Positions 1 to 8,996 of a stretch of 64,000 nucleotides of DNA are shown piece by piece. Source of the stretch: Phaeodactylibacter sp. (lineage in GTDB: Bacteria; Bacteroidota; Bacteroidia; Chitinophagales; Saprospiraceae); contig JAGFJD010000448.1 in the NCBI GenBank assembly GCA_024102975.1, positions 1 to 64,000 of the forward strand, given 5' to 3'. The position numbers were made by a program, and so were the translations under genes. Every line of letters starts with the position of its first letter. Position 1 is the first letter of the stretch. The notes below the pieces were generated by a model that was given only the letters and a program-made list of their open reading frames with translations, was not told where the DNA came from and ran no database searches.

Positions 1-3000
1 ACTGTGGCCTGCCGTCCCTGAGCGCCAGCCCGACTGCTTTTACCTGTAGCGACGTGATTACTGCCACCCCAACGGACCTGTTCTTCTCCGAATACGCAGA
101 AGGAACCGGCAACAACAAATACCTGGAAATCTACAATGGGACAAGCGCAATAGTGGACCTGGGCAACTACGAGGTCCGGTTATACAGCAATGCTGCCGTT
201 ACGCCTTCCAGGACAAATACTTTGAGCGGCACCTTAACCCCGGGCCAGGTACTCGTCCTGGCAAATTCCAGTGCCACCATATACGCTGGGCCACATACCG
301 ATGCCAGCACAGTCGATTTCAATGGAAATGACGCCGTTGAATTATTCAACACGGCCCTGGGCGTTACGATAGACATCTTCGGCAATATCGGCGAAAATCC
401 AACTACTGCGTGGACAGCGCCTGGAGGATATAGCACACTAAATAAAACCCTGCGCCGGAAATCCACCGTGACCAGCGGCATAACCTCTGATCCTGCTGCC
501 GGGTTCCCCACTTTGGTCACTGAATGGGATCTTTTTAACATTGACGACGTCTCCGGCCTGGGCGTCCACGCCATAGGTGCCCCTGTTACCCTGACGGCTA
601 CAGGCGACGGCGGCGTCCAGACTTCCTGCCTGGCGGTCGTCACCGTTGAAGACGATGAAATGCCGGACGCTGTTTGCCAGGATATTACCGTTGACATAGA
701 AGCAGGGGGGGAATATACGCTCACAGCTGCTGATATTAATGGCGGATCATCGGATAACTGTACGCCCATTCTCAGCATCCCGGAAACGGTTTTCGACTGC
801 AGCGACGTGGGCAACGTCATAAGCGTCACCCTTACCGTGACTGACGGTAGCGGCAACTCCGATTCCTGCCCGGCCAGCGTAACCGTTGCCGACGGCAACA
901 ACATCTGCAACCAGGCGCCCACCGCCGCCTGCCAGCCGGTGCAGGTGAACGCCGACATCGACTGCCAGGGCACGGCCGCCGCAGCCGATTTCGACGGCGG
1001 CTCCACCGACCCGGAAATGGGCATGCTCTCTTTCGGCGTATCTCCCGCCGGGCCGTACTCCCTGGGCGCGACCGATGTGACCCTCACTGTTACCGACCCG
1101 GGCGGCGCTTCCGACGATTGCATGACGACCATCACGGTCACGGACAATACCGCGCCCAGCATCGACAATTGCCCGGGCGCCGTTACCGTCAATGCCGATG
1201 CCAATTGCCAGGCTATGGTGCCAAGCCTTACCGGCAGCTCCGTCACGCTGGCTAATTCCGTTACTCAGTTTTCCGGTGCCCAGGGCGCCAATGGCTGGTA
1301 CTACGGAGGGTATTTTGCGGGCGGCTTCCAGAACTTCAGCCAGCTGCCTGTCTATAACGGCGGTGTGCCCCAGTGGCAGGGCAACCAGGCATTCTCCACT
1401 CCCTTCCTCGACGCGTTTAGCGGCCATCCCGGCACCGACGACCTCCGGCAGGCCGTCCGCCGCTGGGTGAGTTCCTATTCGGGCACGGTGGCCATCAGCC
1501 TGGCCTTCTTCGACCGGGACGGCAACTGCGGCGACGGCGCCCATGTGCGGGTGTTCCTCAACGGAACGCAGATCTGGGAATACCTCAATATCCCCACCAC
1601 CCTGGTCACGCAATCCTTCAGCCAGGCCATTTCCGCAGGTGATGTCCTCGACTTCGTGATCGACCCCAAGTTTGACCCCGGCTGCGACAATACCCAGTTT
1701 ACAGCCCTCATAACGGCCGCCAACGGCCTGTCTGCCTCCGACAACTGCGGGCCGGTGACCGTGGGCCAAAGCCCCGCCGCCGGCACCCTGGTTGGCCTCG
1801 GCACCACCCAGATTACGCTGACGGCCAACGACGGCAACAATGACTCCCAGCCTTGTACCGTCGACCTGACGGTCGTAGATAATACCGCGCCGGTGGCTGC
1901 CTGCCAGTCTGCCATCGTGCAGCTCGACGTCAACGGCACGGGCAGCATCACCGCTGCCGATGTGTTCGACGCCGCCAATTCTTCGGACAACTGCGGCACC
2001 GTGAACCCGCAGTCGGTAAGCCCCGGCAGCTTCACCTGCGCCGACACAGGCCCCAACACCGTAACCCTCACAGTAAATGACGGCAACGGCAATACCTCGA
2101 CCTGCTCGGCCACCGTTACCGTCAATGCCGGTGCCCAGGAATTCTGCGGCGATGGCATCGACAACGACTGCAACGGGCTGATAGACAACGACGACCCCGG
2201 CGCCGTTGACCAAAGCACCTGGTACGCCGACACCGACGGTGATACCTACGGCGACCCGAATAACTCCACAATGGCCTGCACCCAACCGCCGGGATTCGTC
2301 TCCGACAATAACGACTGCGACGACAGCAACCCGGCCATCAACCCCGGTGCTACGGAAGCCTGCAACGGTGTGGACGACGACTGCAGCGGCCAGGCGGACG
2401 ACGGATTGGCGTCCAACGACTGGTACCTGGACAGCGACGGGGACAGCTTCGGAGCCGGTACGCCAGTCACCGACTGCCAGTCGCCGGGCGCCGGATACGT
2501 CCTTCAGGGGGGCGACTGCGACGACGGCAACGCGGCCATCAACCCGGGCGCAACGGAAACCTGCAACGGGGAGGACGACGACTGCAGCGGCCAGGCGGAC
2601 GACGGATTGACGTTCAGCGACTGGTACCTGGACAGCGACGGGGACAACTACGGGGCCGGCGTGCCGGTCACCGACTGCCAGTCGCCGGGCGCCGGATACG
2701 TCCTCCAGGGGGGCGACTGCGACGACGGCAACGCAGCCATCAACCCGGGCGCAACGGAAACCTGCAACGGGGAGGACGACGACTGCAGCGGCACGGCGGA
2801 CGACGGATTGACGTTCAACGACTGGTATCTGGACAACGACGGGGACACCTACGGCGCCGGCGTGCCCATCACCGACTGCCAGTCGCCGGGCGCCGGATAC
2901 GTCCTCCAGGGCGGCGACTGCGACGACGGCAACGCGGCCATCAACCCGGGCGCAACGGAAACCTGCAACGGGGAGGACGATGACTGTGACGACCTGGTGG

Positions 3001-3902
3001 ACAATGACGATCCGTCTTTGTTCGACAATACAGCGCCCACTGCCGCCTGCCAGCCTGCGGTTGTGCAGCTCGACGGTGCCGGCACGGGCAGCATCACTGC
3101 CGCCGACGTGTTTGACGCCGCCAACTCTTCGGACAACTGCGGCACGGTGAACCCGCAGTCGGTGAGCCCCTCCGCTTTCTCCTGCGCCGATGTCGGCACC
3201 CGGACCGTGACGCTGACGGTTAACGACGGCAACGGCAATACCTCGACCTGCGTGGCAACGGTAACCGTAGAAGATCCCACCAGTTTCTGCAGCCAGGTAT
3301 TCTGTTTTGATTCGGAAGCGGGTAGCCTGATCGATTACATTGAGAGCCTGAGCATCAGCTCCAGTATCAAGCGGGCGCTGACCCGGAGGCTGGAGCTGGC
3401 AATCGTCAAATTCTGCCAGTATCCGGCCAGCAGCACCGTCCTCTCTTCTCTGGAATACGTCATTACTTATACACAATACCAGAGCGGGAGAGGCATCCCG
3501 GCGGCGGCAGCCAGCTACATCATTGCCGAGGCTCAGGCCCTGATTGCTGCCATTAACGCCGATACGGCGGTGTGCTGTTCGGGTGCCGGCCGCGGCCCGG
3601 GCGGCATCGACCCGGCTCAGGAAGCCGGAGCTTGCCGGATGGACGTGGCGCCGAACCCCTTCCGCAGCGAAACCCTTCTGAATTTCTCCCTGCCGGAGGC
3701 TGGCCCTGTTGCTTTGGAGGTGTTCAACCTGCAGGGGCAGCGGGTGCGCCTGCTGCGCGCTGAAACGCTGGATGCCGGCCGCCATGCCCATAGCTGGGAC
3801 GGCACGGCCGACGGCGGGCAGGCGCTGAGCGCCGGTGTTTACCTGGTACGGCTGCGGACGGAAGCGGGCGTGCTGGTGAAAAAGGTGAGTTTGGTGCGGT
3901 AG
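1..3902 (+). CDS. Giant secreted adhesin-like protein, T9SS cargo (5'-truncated)
   Basis: The reading frame is already open at base 3, and the residues before the first GTG (base 54) fit the HYR-like pattern seen later in the protein, so the true start lies outside the window; about 1299 residues are visible. Order of domains: lamin-tail-like region (about bases 70-590), HYR/immunoglobulin-like modules with repeated DNC and VTLTVNDGNGNTSTC motifs (590-1230, 1740-2130, 3030-3270), an inserted aromatic, Gly-rich segment (1230-1720), four MopE-type Asp/Cys-rich units (2140-3010), a short helical region, then a C-terminal type A sorting domain starting near VAPNPFRSETLL and ending KKVSLVR. Such proteins are exported by T9SS and attached to or released from the surface; the DxDxDG-like loops suggest calcium binding. 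Adhesion is inference. Two hairpin terminators follow. Confidence 0.9.
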   Translation, partial: CGLPSLSASPTAFTCSDVITATPTDLFFSEYAEGTGNNKYLEIYNGTSAIVDLGNYEVRLYSNAAVTPSRTNTLSGTLTPGQVLVLANSSATIYAGPHTDASTVDFNGNDAVELFNTALGVTIDIFGNIGENPTTAWTAPGGYSTLNKTLRRKSTVTSGITSDPAAGFPTLVTEWDLFNIDDVSGLGVHAIGAPVTLTATGDGGVQTSCLAVVTVEDDEMPDAVCQDITVDIEAGGEYTLTAADINGGSSDNCTPILSIPETVFDCSDVGNVISVTLTVTDGSGNSDSCPASVTVADGNNICNQAPTAACQPVQVNADIDCQGTAAAADFDGGSTDPEMGMLSFGVSPAGPYSLGATDVTLTVTDPGGASDDCMTTITVTDNTAPSIDNCPGAVTVNADANCQAMVPSLTGSSVTLANSVTQFSGAQGANGWYYGGYFAGGFQNFSQLPVYNGGVPQWQGNQAFSTPFLDAFSGHPGTDDLRQAVRRWVSSYSGTVAISLAFFDRDGNCGDGAHVRVFLNGTQIWEYLNIPTTLVTQSFSQAISAGDVLDFVIDPKFDPGCDNTQFTALITAANGLSASDNCGPVTVGQSPAAGTLVGLGTTQITLTANDGNNDSQPCTVDLTVVDNTAPVAACQSAIVQLDVNGTGSITAADVFDAANSSDNCGTVNPQSVSPGSFTCADTGPNTVTLTVNDGNGNTSTCSATVTVNAGAQEFCGDGIDNDCNGLIDNDDPGAVDQSTWYADTDGDTYGDPNNSTMACTQPPGFVSDNNDCDDSNPAINPGATEACNGVDDDCSGQADDGLASNDWYLDSDGDSFGAGTPVTDCQSPGAGYVLQGGDCDDGNAAINPGATETCNGEDDDCSGQADDGLTFSDWYLDSDGDNYGAGVPVTDCQSPGAGYVLQGGDCDDGNAAINPGATETCNGEDDDCSGTADDGLTFNDWYLDNDGDTYGAGVPITDCQSPGAGYVLQGGDCDDGNAAINPGATETCNGEDDDCDDLVDNDDPSLFDNTAPTAACQPAVVQLDGAGTGSITAADVFDAANSSDNCGTVNPQSVSPSAFSCADVGTRTVTLTVNDGNGNTSTCVATVTVEDPTSFCSQVFCFDSEAGSLIDYIESLSISSSIKRALTRRLELAIVKFCQYPASSTVLSSLEYVITYTQYQSGRGIPAAAASYIIAEAQALIAAINADTAVCCSGAGRGPGGIDPAQEAGACRMDVAPNPFRSETLLNFSLPEAGPVALEVFNLQGQRVRLLRAETLDAGRHAHSWDGTADGGQALSAGVYLVRLRTEAGVLVKKVSLVR
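2220..3000 (+). repeat. 201-bp in-frame tandem repeats (MopE-type units)
   Basis: Four units begin at the TGG codons at 2220, 2421, 2622 and 2823, exactly 201 bp (67 codons) apart. Units 2-4 are almost identical at DNA level; unit 1 is diverged. Each encodes a W-Y-x-D-x-D-G-D loop, a GGDCDD segment and a CNGxDDDC segment, the MopE putative metal-binding pattern. Near-identity of the last units, including synonymous positions, implies recent amplification or gene conversion, so unit number probably varies between strains and short-read assembly may be unreliable here. Confidence 0.9.
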
Positions 3903-3994
3903 CGGCGGAGAAAAAGAAGTTTCCGGCCTGTTGCCTGCACGGGTAAACAGGCCATTGCCGGACAACTCCCGGAAGCTTTCCGGATAATCAATGA

Positions 3995-4041
3995 CAGGAG
4001 CCATCCCGGAACTTTCCATCCGGGATGGCTCCTGTTTTTTT
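3995..4041 (+). terminator. Rho-independent terminator after the adhesin gene
   Basis: Perfect 15-bp inverted repeat (3995-4009 with 4020-4034), 10-nt loop, followed directly by a run of seven T. It lies 93 bp past the stop codon. Confidence 0.85.
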
Positions 4042-4050
4042 CCCCGGGCT

Positions 4051-4094
4051 GTAACTATTCAGCACGCAGGCGTGCTGAATAGTTACATTTTTTT
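4051..4094 (+). terminator. Second perfect palindrome with T-tract
   Basis: A perfect 16-bp inverted repeat (4051-4066 with 4071-4086) with a 4-nt loop is followed by A and a run of T ending at 4095. It follows 10 bp after the first terminator. It could be a back-up terminator or one arm of a repeat family, because a decayed copy follows. Confidence 0.7.
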
Positions 4095-4103
4095 TCTAAA
4101 GCC

Positions 4104-4131
4104 TCAGCATGCAGGCATGCAGAATAGTTGC
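4104..4131. repeat. Diverged second copy of the 4051 palindrome
   Basis: The segment AGCATGCAGGCATGCAGAAT plus the following TAGTTGC matches the loop and right arm of the preceding palindrome (AGCACGCAGGCGTGCTGAAT, then AGTTAC) at most positions, with changes in the arm. The core still forms a 6-bp hairpin (GCATGC-AG-GCATGC). No T-tract follows. Confidence 0.55.
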
Positions 4132-4240
4132 CATAAATGTCAAATAAATTAATTATATTAAAAATAATCGCTCTCTGGTAACGCTTCCCCTTCTGCTCTT
4201 ATCAATAACAAAAACGATCACGCTTCAAAATCCCAAAATT

Positions 4241-6424
4241 ATGGCAAAAAAAACCGCAATGAAAACGAAGTCCAAAAGCAATCCCAACGAACTGGTCGCC
4301 CTGGCATTCAGCAAGCAGGGCCAACTGCTGGCCCGGGCCCGCCCCGATGGCGGCAAGCTGCATTTCGACCTCAAACCGGAACAACTGCGCTACGCCCGGG
4401 TATTCGTCTTTCCCGAGCCGCCCGGCGGCGTTGAAGGCATCACCCTGGCCGCTGCTGAGCGCCTGCATGCTTACGAGCCGGCTATCCGCCTGGGCCCCAA
4501 CAACGAGCTGGACGTCTCCCGCATCCCGGACAGCCTCGTCCGGCGGTGGCTCTGGCAGCGGTGCTGCGCCCGCGGCCGCGTCACCAAGCGCTTCCACATC
4601 GACGGGGTATGGCAGGACATGCCGGTGTGCAACGCCATCGTGCACATCTGCGAGGTAGACCCCGTCCGCATCGTGCTGCCCCGCATCCCCGATTGGGTCG
4701 TCGAGCGGCTCCGGGACGTACTCCTGGAGCGCATTCCCATCCCTATTCCTGACCCCATCCCCGACCCGTTCCCCGGCCCGCCGCCGTTCCGGGAGCTGAC
4801 GCCCGTTCCGCCCCGGCCGGTTCCTGCCCTTAACCGGATACAACCGCTGAGCGGGCTGCAGCCGGCGATCGCCCGGCAGGCACCCCCCCGGATTGACCTG
4901 CCCCAGGACATCCGCCTGGAGCTGAGCAACGCCGGCGCCGCCCGGGCCCGCAACCTGCTGGTTGAACACATCGACGTCTTCCGCCCCTACCTCTGCCTGT
5001 GGCCCTGGTTCTGGCCCTGGCTCTACCGCTGTGACGAGATCACCACTGTGCGCACCGACTTCAACGGCCGCTTCGAGGCCTGTTTCTGGCGGCAGATTTT
5101 CGAAGAAAAAGCCGACCTATACTTCTGGGTGGAATACGAGATCGATGGCGTTCCCACTACCGTTTATCACCCCTCCATTCCCTGCAATACCTATTGGGAC
5201 TACGCCTGCGGGGAGGAGATTCACATCCGCATCACCGACCCCCGGGTGCCGTTTGGCTGCCACGAACCGCTGCCCGGCGAGGTCGCCTGGATAAAAACCA
5301 TCGGCTGGGGCGCTCCCGTCAGCCGCATCGAGCAGGCTCCCGGCGCCGGCTTCGTCCAGCAGGGGCGGCTGGTCTCCACAGTAGGCCTGACCGATTATGC
5401 CACCGGCGGCCTCGGCCACGGGCTGAGCAACCAGAAGGTTCGCCCCTTTGCCCGGAGCCTGCGGTTCATCGTGCAGTTCGGCAGCGGATTCCCGGGCAGC
5501 AACGTCACCCACTACCGCTGGTCGTACCGCAAGACTCACAACGACAAGCTCGTGCCCGCCAGCGCCTCCGAGCAGGCCTGGGCGCCGCTCGACGACATCC
5601 CCGTTTCCAAAGCCTACACCACAGAAGTAACCGGGCCGGGCGGCATTACCACCTTCCACACCGGCCACCATCAACTGGGGCCTTTCCCCGTCGGATCTGT
5701 CAATGCCTACAAGATACCCCCGGTATCGCCCAAAGGGCCGGATGTGGCCAACGACCCCACTGCCGAATGGGACCAGAACACCGTGACGGCAACTGTCGAC
5801 AGCACTTCCCTGAAGGGCGACGGGTTGTACGAGTTCAAGCTGGAATTCTTCAACAGTGCCGGCGTGCGGCAAAACGTGGCCGACACCGTCAACCAGGTGT
5901 CCAACCCTGACAACCTGGGGCAGTCGCAGCCGGCCGGCAGCGCTTTCCTCCTGCCCGCTTCTGAGGACAGCTTCAAGCCTTTCCGCATGAAAGTGAGGAT
6001 CGACAACCAACAATCCACTGCTCAAATCTATACCGTGCTGGTGGATGGGAAATCCTCTTCAACCGAGTGCGGTTTTGTGCAATATGACGACAAGAGCGCT
6101 TCCGGCGTCAACTTCCGCTTCCGGGCCAGCCACCCCAACGACTTTGCCACCTTCGGCTTCAACGTGGTGCGCGGCAACAGTGCCGACCCGCTGTCGGATG
6201 CCGACAGCAGCGGCATGGTGGGAGCGTCGACCGCCAATTATACGCTCGGAGCTGACGAAGTGTACCGCAATACCGTCAACGTCGCTACCCTGCTGGGCAC
6301 CTGCCCGGACAAGGCGGCATTTGCCGAACACCTGCACGTCAACGGGCTGCATACCAACGGCACTTCCATCCTGGATGACTTCGACGCCTCGGCCCTGGCG
6401 GCCTTCGCCCTGGAGCCGAAGTAA
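4241..6424 (+). CDS. Large uncharacterised protein with Pro-rich linker
   Basis: 727 residues starting at ATG 4241 with a Lys-rich N-terminus and no signal peptide or membrane segment. Residues 1-150 form one unit ending in IVLPRIPDWVVERLRD. A Pro-rich stretch (about 165-225) leads to an aromatic-rich segment (WPWFWPWLYRCDEI) and a beta-rich region with TDFNGRFEACFW that recalls carboxypeptidase-regulatory-like or transthyretin-like folds. The remainder is beta-rich with no motif I recognise. It stands alone: terminators lie upstream and about 500 bp of non-coding DNA downstream. No reaction can be assigned. High third-position GC over the whole length supports a real gene. Confidence 0.8.
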   Translation: MAKKTAMKTKSKSNPNELVALAFSKQGQLLARARPDGGKLHFDLKPEQLRYARVFVFPEPPGGVEGITLAAAERLHAYEPAIRLGPNNELDVSRIPDSLVRRWLWQRCCARGRVTKRFHIDGVWQDMPVCNAIVHICEVDPVRIVLPRIPDWVVERLRDVLLERIPIPIPDPIPDPFPGPPPFRELTPVPPRPVPALNRIQPLSGLQPAIARQAPPRIDLPQDIRLELSNAGAARARNLLVEHIDVFRPYLCLWPWFWPWLYRCDEITTVRTDFNGRFEACFWRQIFEEKADLYFWVEYEIDGVPTTVYHPSIPCNTYWDYACGEEIHIRITDPRVPFGCHEPLPGEVAWIKTIGWGAPVSRIEQAPGAGFVQQGRLVSTVGLTDYATGGLGHGLSNQKVRPFARSLRFIVQFGSGFPGSNVTHYRWSYRKTHNDKLVPASASEQAWAPLDDIPVSKAYTTEVTGPGGITTFHTGHHQLGPFPVGSVNAYKIPPVSPKGPDVANDPTAEWDQNTVTATVDSTSLKGDGLYEFKLEFFNSAGVRQNVADTVNQVSNPDNLGQSQPAGSAFLLPASEDSFKPFRMKVRIDNQQSTAQIYTVLVDGKSSSTECGFVQYDDKSASGVNFRFRASHPNDFATFGFNVVRGNSADPLSDADSSGMVGASTANYTLGADEVYRNTVNVATLLGTCPDKAAFAEHLHVNGLHTNGTSILDDFDASALAAFALEPK

Positions 6425-6922
6425 TTGCTTGCCCGGCGAAACTTCCCCGGGAGATGCCCGGGCGAAGTTTCGCCTGCCGGTATTCGTGCCGCGATCATCC
6501 TGCCGTCGCAGGCTGTAGCCTGCTTTGGCAGGCGGAGGCCTGATCGCAAGGCCTCTTGCCCAATGTTTTTGTACCTCACGGCGCATTCGATCAGGCTGCC
6601 GGCTACTACAGCCTTACGCTTGCGCTGACTTCATCTGCCGAAGTCGGCTCCGTCGTCCGAATGCCGAAGCTGGCTACAGCGTACTTCGTGCGCCGACGGC
6701 GTAGGAGCATGGCGCAGGGGCGGCGGCAGGATGATCGAATCACGAGCAAAGCCTTGGGCAAGATTAAGATAATTGCATTAACAGAGTACTGAGAAATGAT
6801 GCCTTCAACCTGCTGGGTTGGCCAATACATAGCATTGTCGTAAACCCGGCAGGTTGTGGCACCTTTAATAACCGCCAATCCCTGCATACTTTCCCGAACC
6901 TTTGTTATTTTTAACCCAAAAC
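6425..6922. other. Non-coding interval with several inverted repeats
   Basis: No convincing gene. It contains an 18-bp hairpin with one bulge (6435-6451 with 6457-6474) just after the upstream stop and lacking a T-run, a perfect 14-bp inverted repeat with arms 6492-6505 and 6724-6737, and a 13-bp inverted repeat with one mismatch (6807-6819 with 6843-6855). The GGCTGTAGCC core near 6510 is itself palindromic and recurs in the element at 25.9-26.2 kb. The short open frames here look like chance. Confidence 0.5.
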
Positions 6923-8485
6923 ATGCGCCATCTTTGCTCCCTCTCCCTGTTTTTTCTCTGCTCGTTGACCCTGAACGCCCAGAATCAGCCGCCCACAGTA
7001 ACCATCCAGGACATCTCGCTGGATGAAGAGAACCAGGCCATCACCCTTACTTTTGACATCGAAGATGCCGAAGGCGAAGACGTGGAAATATTCTTCCTGG
7101 CCTCCGACGACAGCGGACAAACTTTCCACCTCGATACCGAAGACGCTGCGGGCGACATCGGTTACCCTGTCAGCCCCGGCACAGGCAAACAGATCAGCTG
7201 GAATTACAGCGGCAGCATTCAACAGGGAGGAGAATACGTCGTAAAAGTGGTAGCTGACGACCGCTACGCGATTGACATCCAGGACATGGCGGATCAGGTA
7301 GACAGCAACCTCCTGCGCCAGCGCCTCTCCCACATCGTCGGCCGCCGGCACTATTCCCTGGCGCTGGACAAGCTCAACGAAACCCGGGATACCATCGAAC
7401 GGGCCTTCCTGGAGTACGGCCTGCAAACCTTCCGGCAGCAATTCCCCTATCTGATCACCAGCGGGCAGAACATCATCGGCACCCTGCCCGGCGCCACCGA
7501 CGACGCGGCGGTGATCATCGTCGACGGGCACTACGACACCGTCGCCGGCTCGCCGGGGGCCGACGACAACGGCACCGCCGTCATCGGCGTGCTGGAAGCT
7601 GCCCGCATCCTTTCCCGGTACCGCTTTGCCCGGACCATCCGCTTCATCGGGTTCGACCTGGAAGAAGCGGGGCTGCGGGGCAGCCGCTATTACGTGGAGA
7701 ACCGGAACCTGGATGAAGACATACAGGGCGTGCTCAACATGGAGATGATCGGATACTACAGCGAGGCGCCCAACAGCCAAACCTTCCCGGCCGGGTTCAA
7801 CCTGCTTTTCCCCGACGCTTACCAGCAGGTGAGCGGCAACGAATTCCGGGGCGACTTTCTGACCAACGTGGCGGTGCAGTCGTTCGCTCCGCTCAGCAAC
7901 AGCTTCCAGGAAGCTGCCGCCCGCTACGTGCCGGAACTCAAAGTCATCCCCGTCACCGCCCCCGACAACCTGGTGCCGCCCGACCTCACCCGCAGCGACC
8001 ACGCTTACTTCTGGCAGGACAGCATCCCCGCCCTGATGCTCACCGACGGGGCCGAGTTCCGCAACCCCAACTACCACCGCAGCAGCGACACCCTGGAGAC
8101 GATCAACTTTACCTTCATGAGCCGGGTAGTAAAGGCCGTCATCGCTACTGCCGCCGGGCTGGCCGGGCCGCAGCACAGCGGGGAGGCCATGGCGACGGTG
8201 CAGCTGACTACCGGCGAAACGCATTTGCATCAGCTGGATTGCTTTTATACGGTATCGCCCAATCCGGTGCGGGGGGAATTGCGCCTGCGGTTTGGGCCGT
8301 GCCGGGAGGGCAGGCTGGAGCTTGAGCTGATCAACCTGCAGGGGCAAAAGGTGCTGCGAAGGGAGGTAAGGCCGCAGGAAGGGGGAGTGTCGATCCCCAC
8401 CGGCAGCCTGCTGACGGGAGTGTACTGGCTGCGGTTGAGCAATGGGGTGTATTTTAGTGGGCAGAAAGTCGTGGTGGGAAAGTAG
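6923..8485 (+). CDS. Secreted M28-family zinc peptidase with T9SS sorting domain
   Basis: 520 residues from ATG 6923; an earlier in-frame TTG at 6902 would add seven residues before an otherwise normal signal peptide, so ATG is preferred. Residues 1-20 are a signal peptide. The peptidase domain (about 125-420) has the M28 metal ligands in order: H203 and D205 (DGHYDTV), D214 (GADDNG), E247/E248 (DLEEAG), E274 region and H360 (RSDHAYFW). The C-terminal ~80 residues (VSPNPVRGELRL to the end) are a type A sorting domain, so the enzyme is probably an extracellular or surface aminopeptidase. Exact substrate is unknown. Confidence 0.92.
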   Translation: MRHLCSLSLFFLCSLTLNAQNQPPTVTIQDISLDEENQAITLTFDIEDAEGEDVEIFFLASDDSGQTFHLDTEDAAGDIGYPVSPGTGKQISWNYSGSIQQGGEYVVKVVADDRYAIDIQDMADQVDSNLLRQRLSHIVGRRHYSLALDKLNETRDTIERAFLEYGLQTFRQQFPYLITSGQNIIGTLPGATDDAAVIIVDGHYDTVAGSPGADDNGTAVIGVLEAARILSRYRFARTIRFIGFDLEEAGLRGSRYYVENRNLDEDIQGVLNMEMIGYYSEAPNSQTFPAGFNLLFPDAYQQVSGNEFRGDFLTNVAVQSFAPLSNSFQEAAARYVPELKVIPVTAPDNLVPPDLTRSDHAYFWQDSIPALMLTDGAEFRNPNYHRSSDTLETINFTFMSRVVKAVIATAAGLAGPQHSGEAMATVQLTTGETHLHQLDCFYTVSPNPVRGELRLRFGPCREGRLELELINLQGQKVLRREVRPQEGGVSIPTGSLLTGVYWLRLSNGVYFSGQKVVVGK

Positions 8486-8487
8486 GG

Positions 8488-8865
8488 CTAATCCCGCGCC
8501 CCTCCCGCCTGCACCTGCCGCACGGTCACCCTTTCCCGGCTGCCGTTGGCCCTGCCGGACACGCTAATCGACTGCCGAGCTAACAGATTGCCGTTATTGT
8601 CGTACGCACCGATAAAGTAGTTGCCCGGGTGGTTAAACTGAATGGTGGAAGCCCCGTTGCGGTAGATGTTCATGTCCTCGATGATGACATACCGGTTGCT
8701 CTCGTAGGCCTGAATGCTGATCTTCAGATAAGAATAATTGCCCATCGTGTAGCTCAGCCGGACAGCCTGGTTGGTGTGCGCATCCCCCTTGCTGAGCCGT
8801 ATGCTCTGTGCGCTTAGGTGCGCGGCGATGAAGGACAAAAGGATCGTGAACAGCAGGTTTCTCAT
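8488..8865 (-). CDS. Small secreted protein, unknown function
   Basis: 125 residues with a clear signal peptide (MRNLLFTILLSFIAAHLSAQ) followed by a short beta-rich domain (LSYTMGNYSYLKISI, HPGNYFIGAYDNNGNLL) and a basic, Gly-rich tail. It resembles a single beta-sandwich of the sort found in periplasmic or surface proteins of Bacteroidota, but I do not recognise a family. It converges with the M28 peptidase gene, with 2 bp between stop codons and no terminator visible between them. No obvious operon partner. Confidence 0.75.
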   Translation of the reverse strand: MRNLLFTILLSFIAAHLSAQSIRLSKGDAHTNQAVRLSYTMGNYSYLKISIQAYESNRYVIIEDMNIYRNGASTIQFNHPGNYFIGAYDNNGNLLARQSISVSGRANGSRERVTVRQVQAGGARD

Positions 8866-8996
8866 GATAGTTACGTGTTTAGGCCTTTTTCAGGCCTGCC
8901 GGAACTGTGGGTATGGCGACTGTTGAATATACCGCTTTTCCAAATATTAATTCCAACAAGGCTGCAAACATTACAAAGCGTTCGACTGACAGGCAA

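Noticed and set aside
747..4019. 1090-codon open frame on the minus strand opposite the adhesin gene
   Set aside because: Val/Ala/Gly-rich with repeats that are the reverse reading of the MopE units; an antisense effect of GC-rich codons, not protein-like.
6556..6792. 78-codon plus-strand frame in the intergenic region
   Set aside because: Arg/Ser-rich chance frame through inverted repeats.
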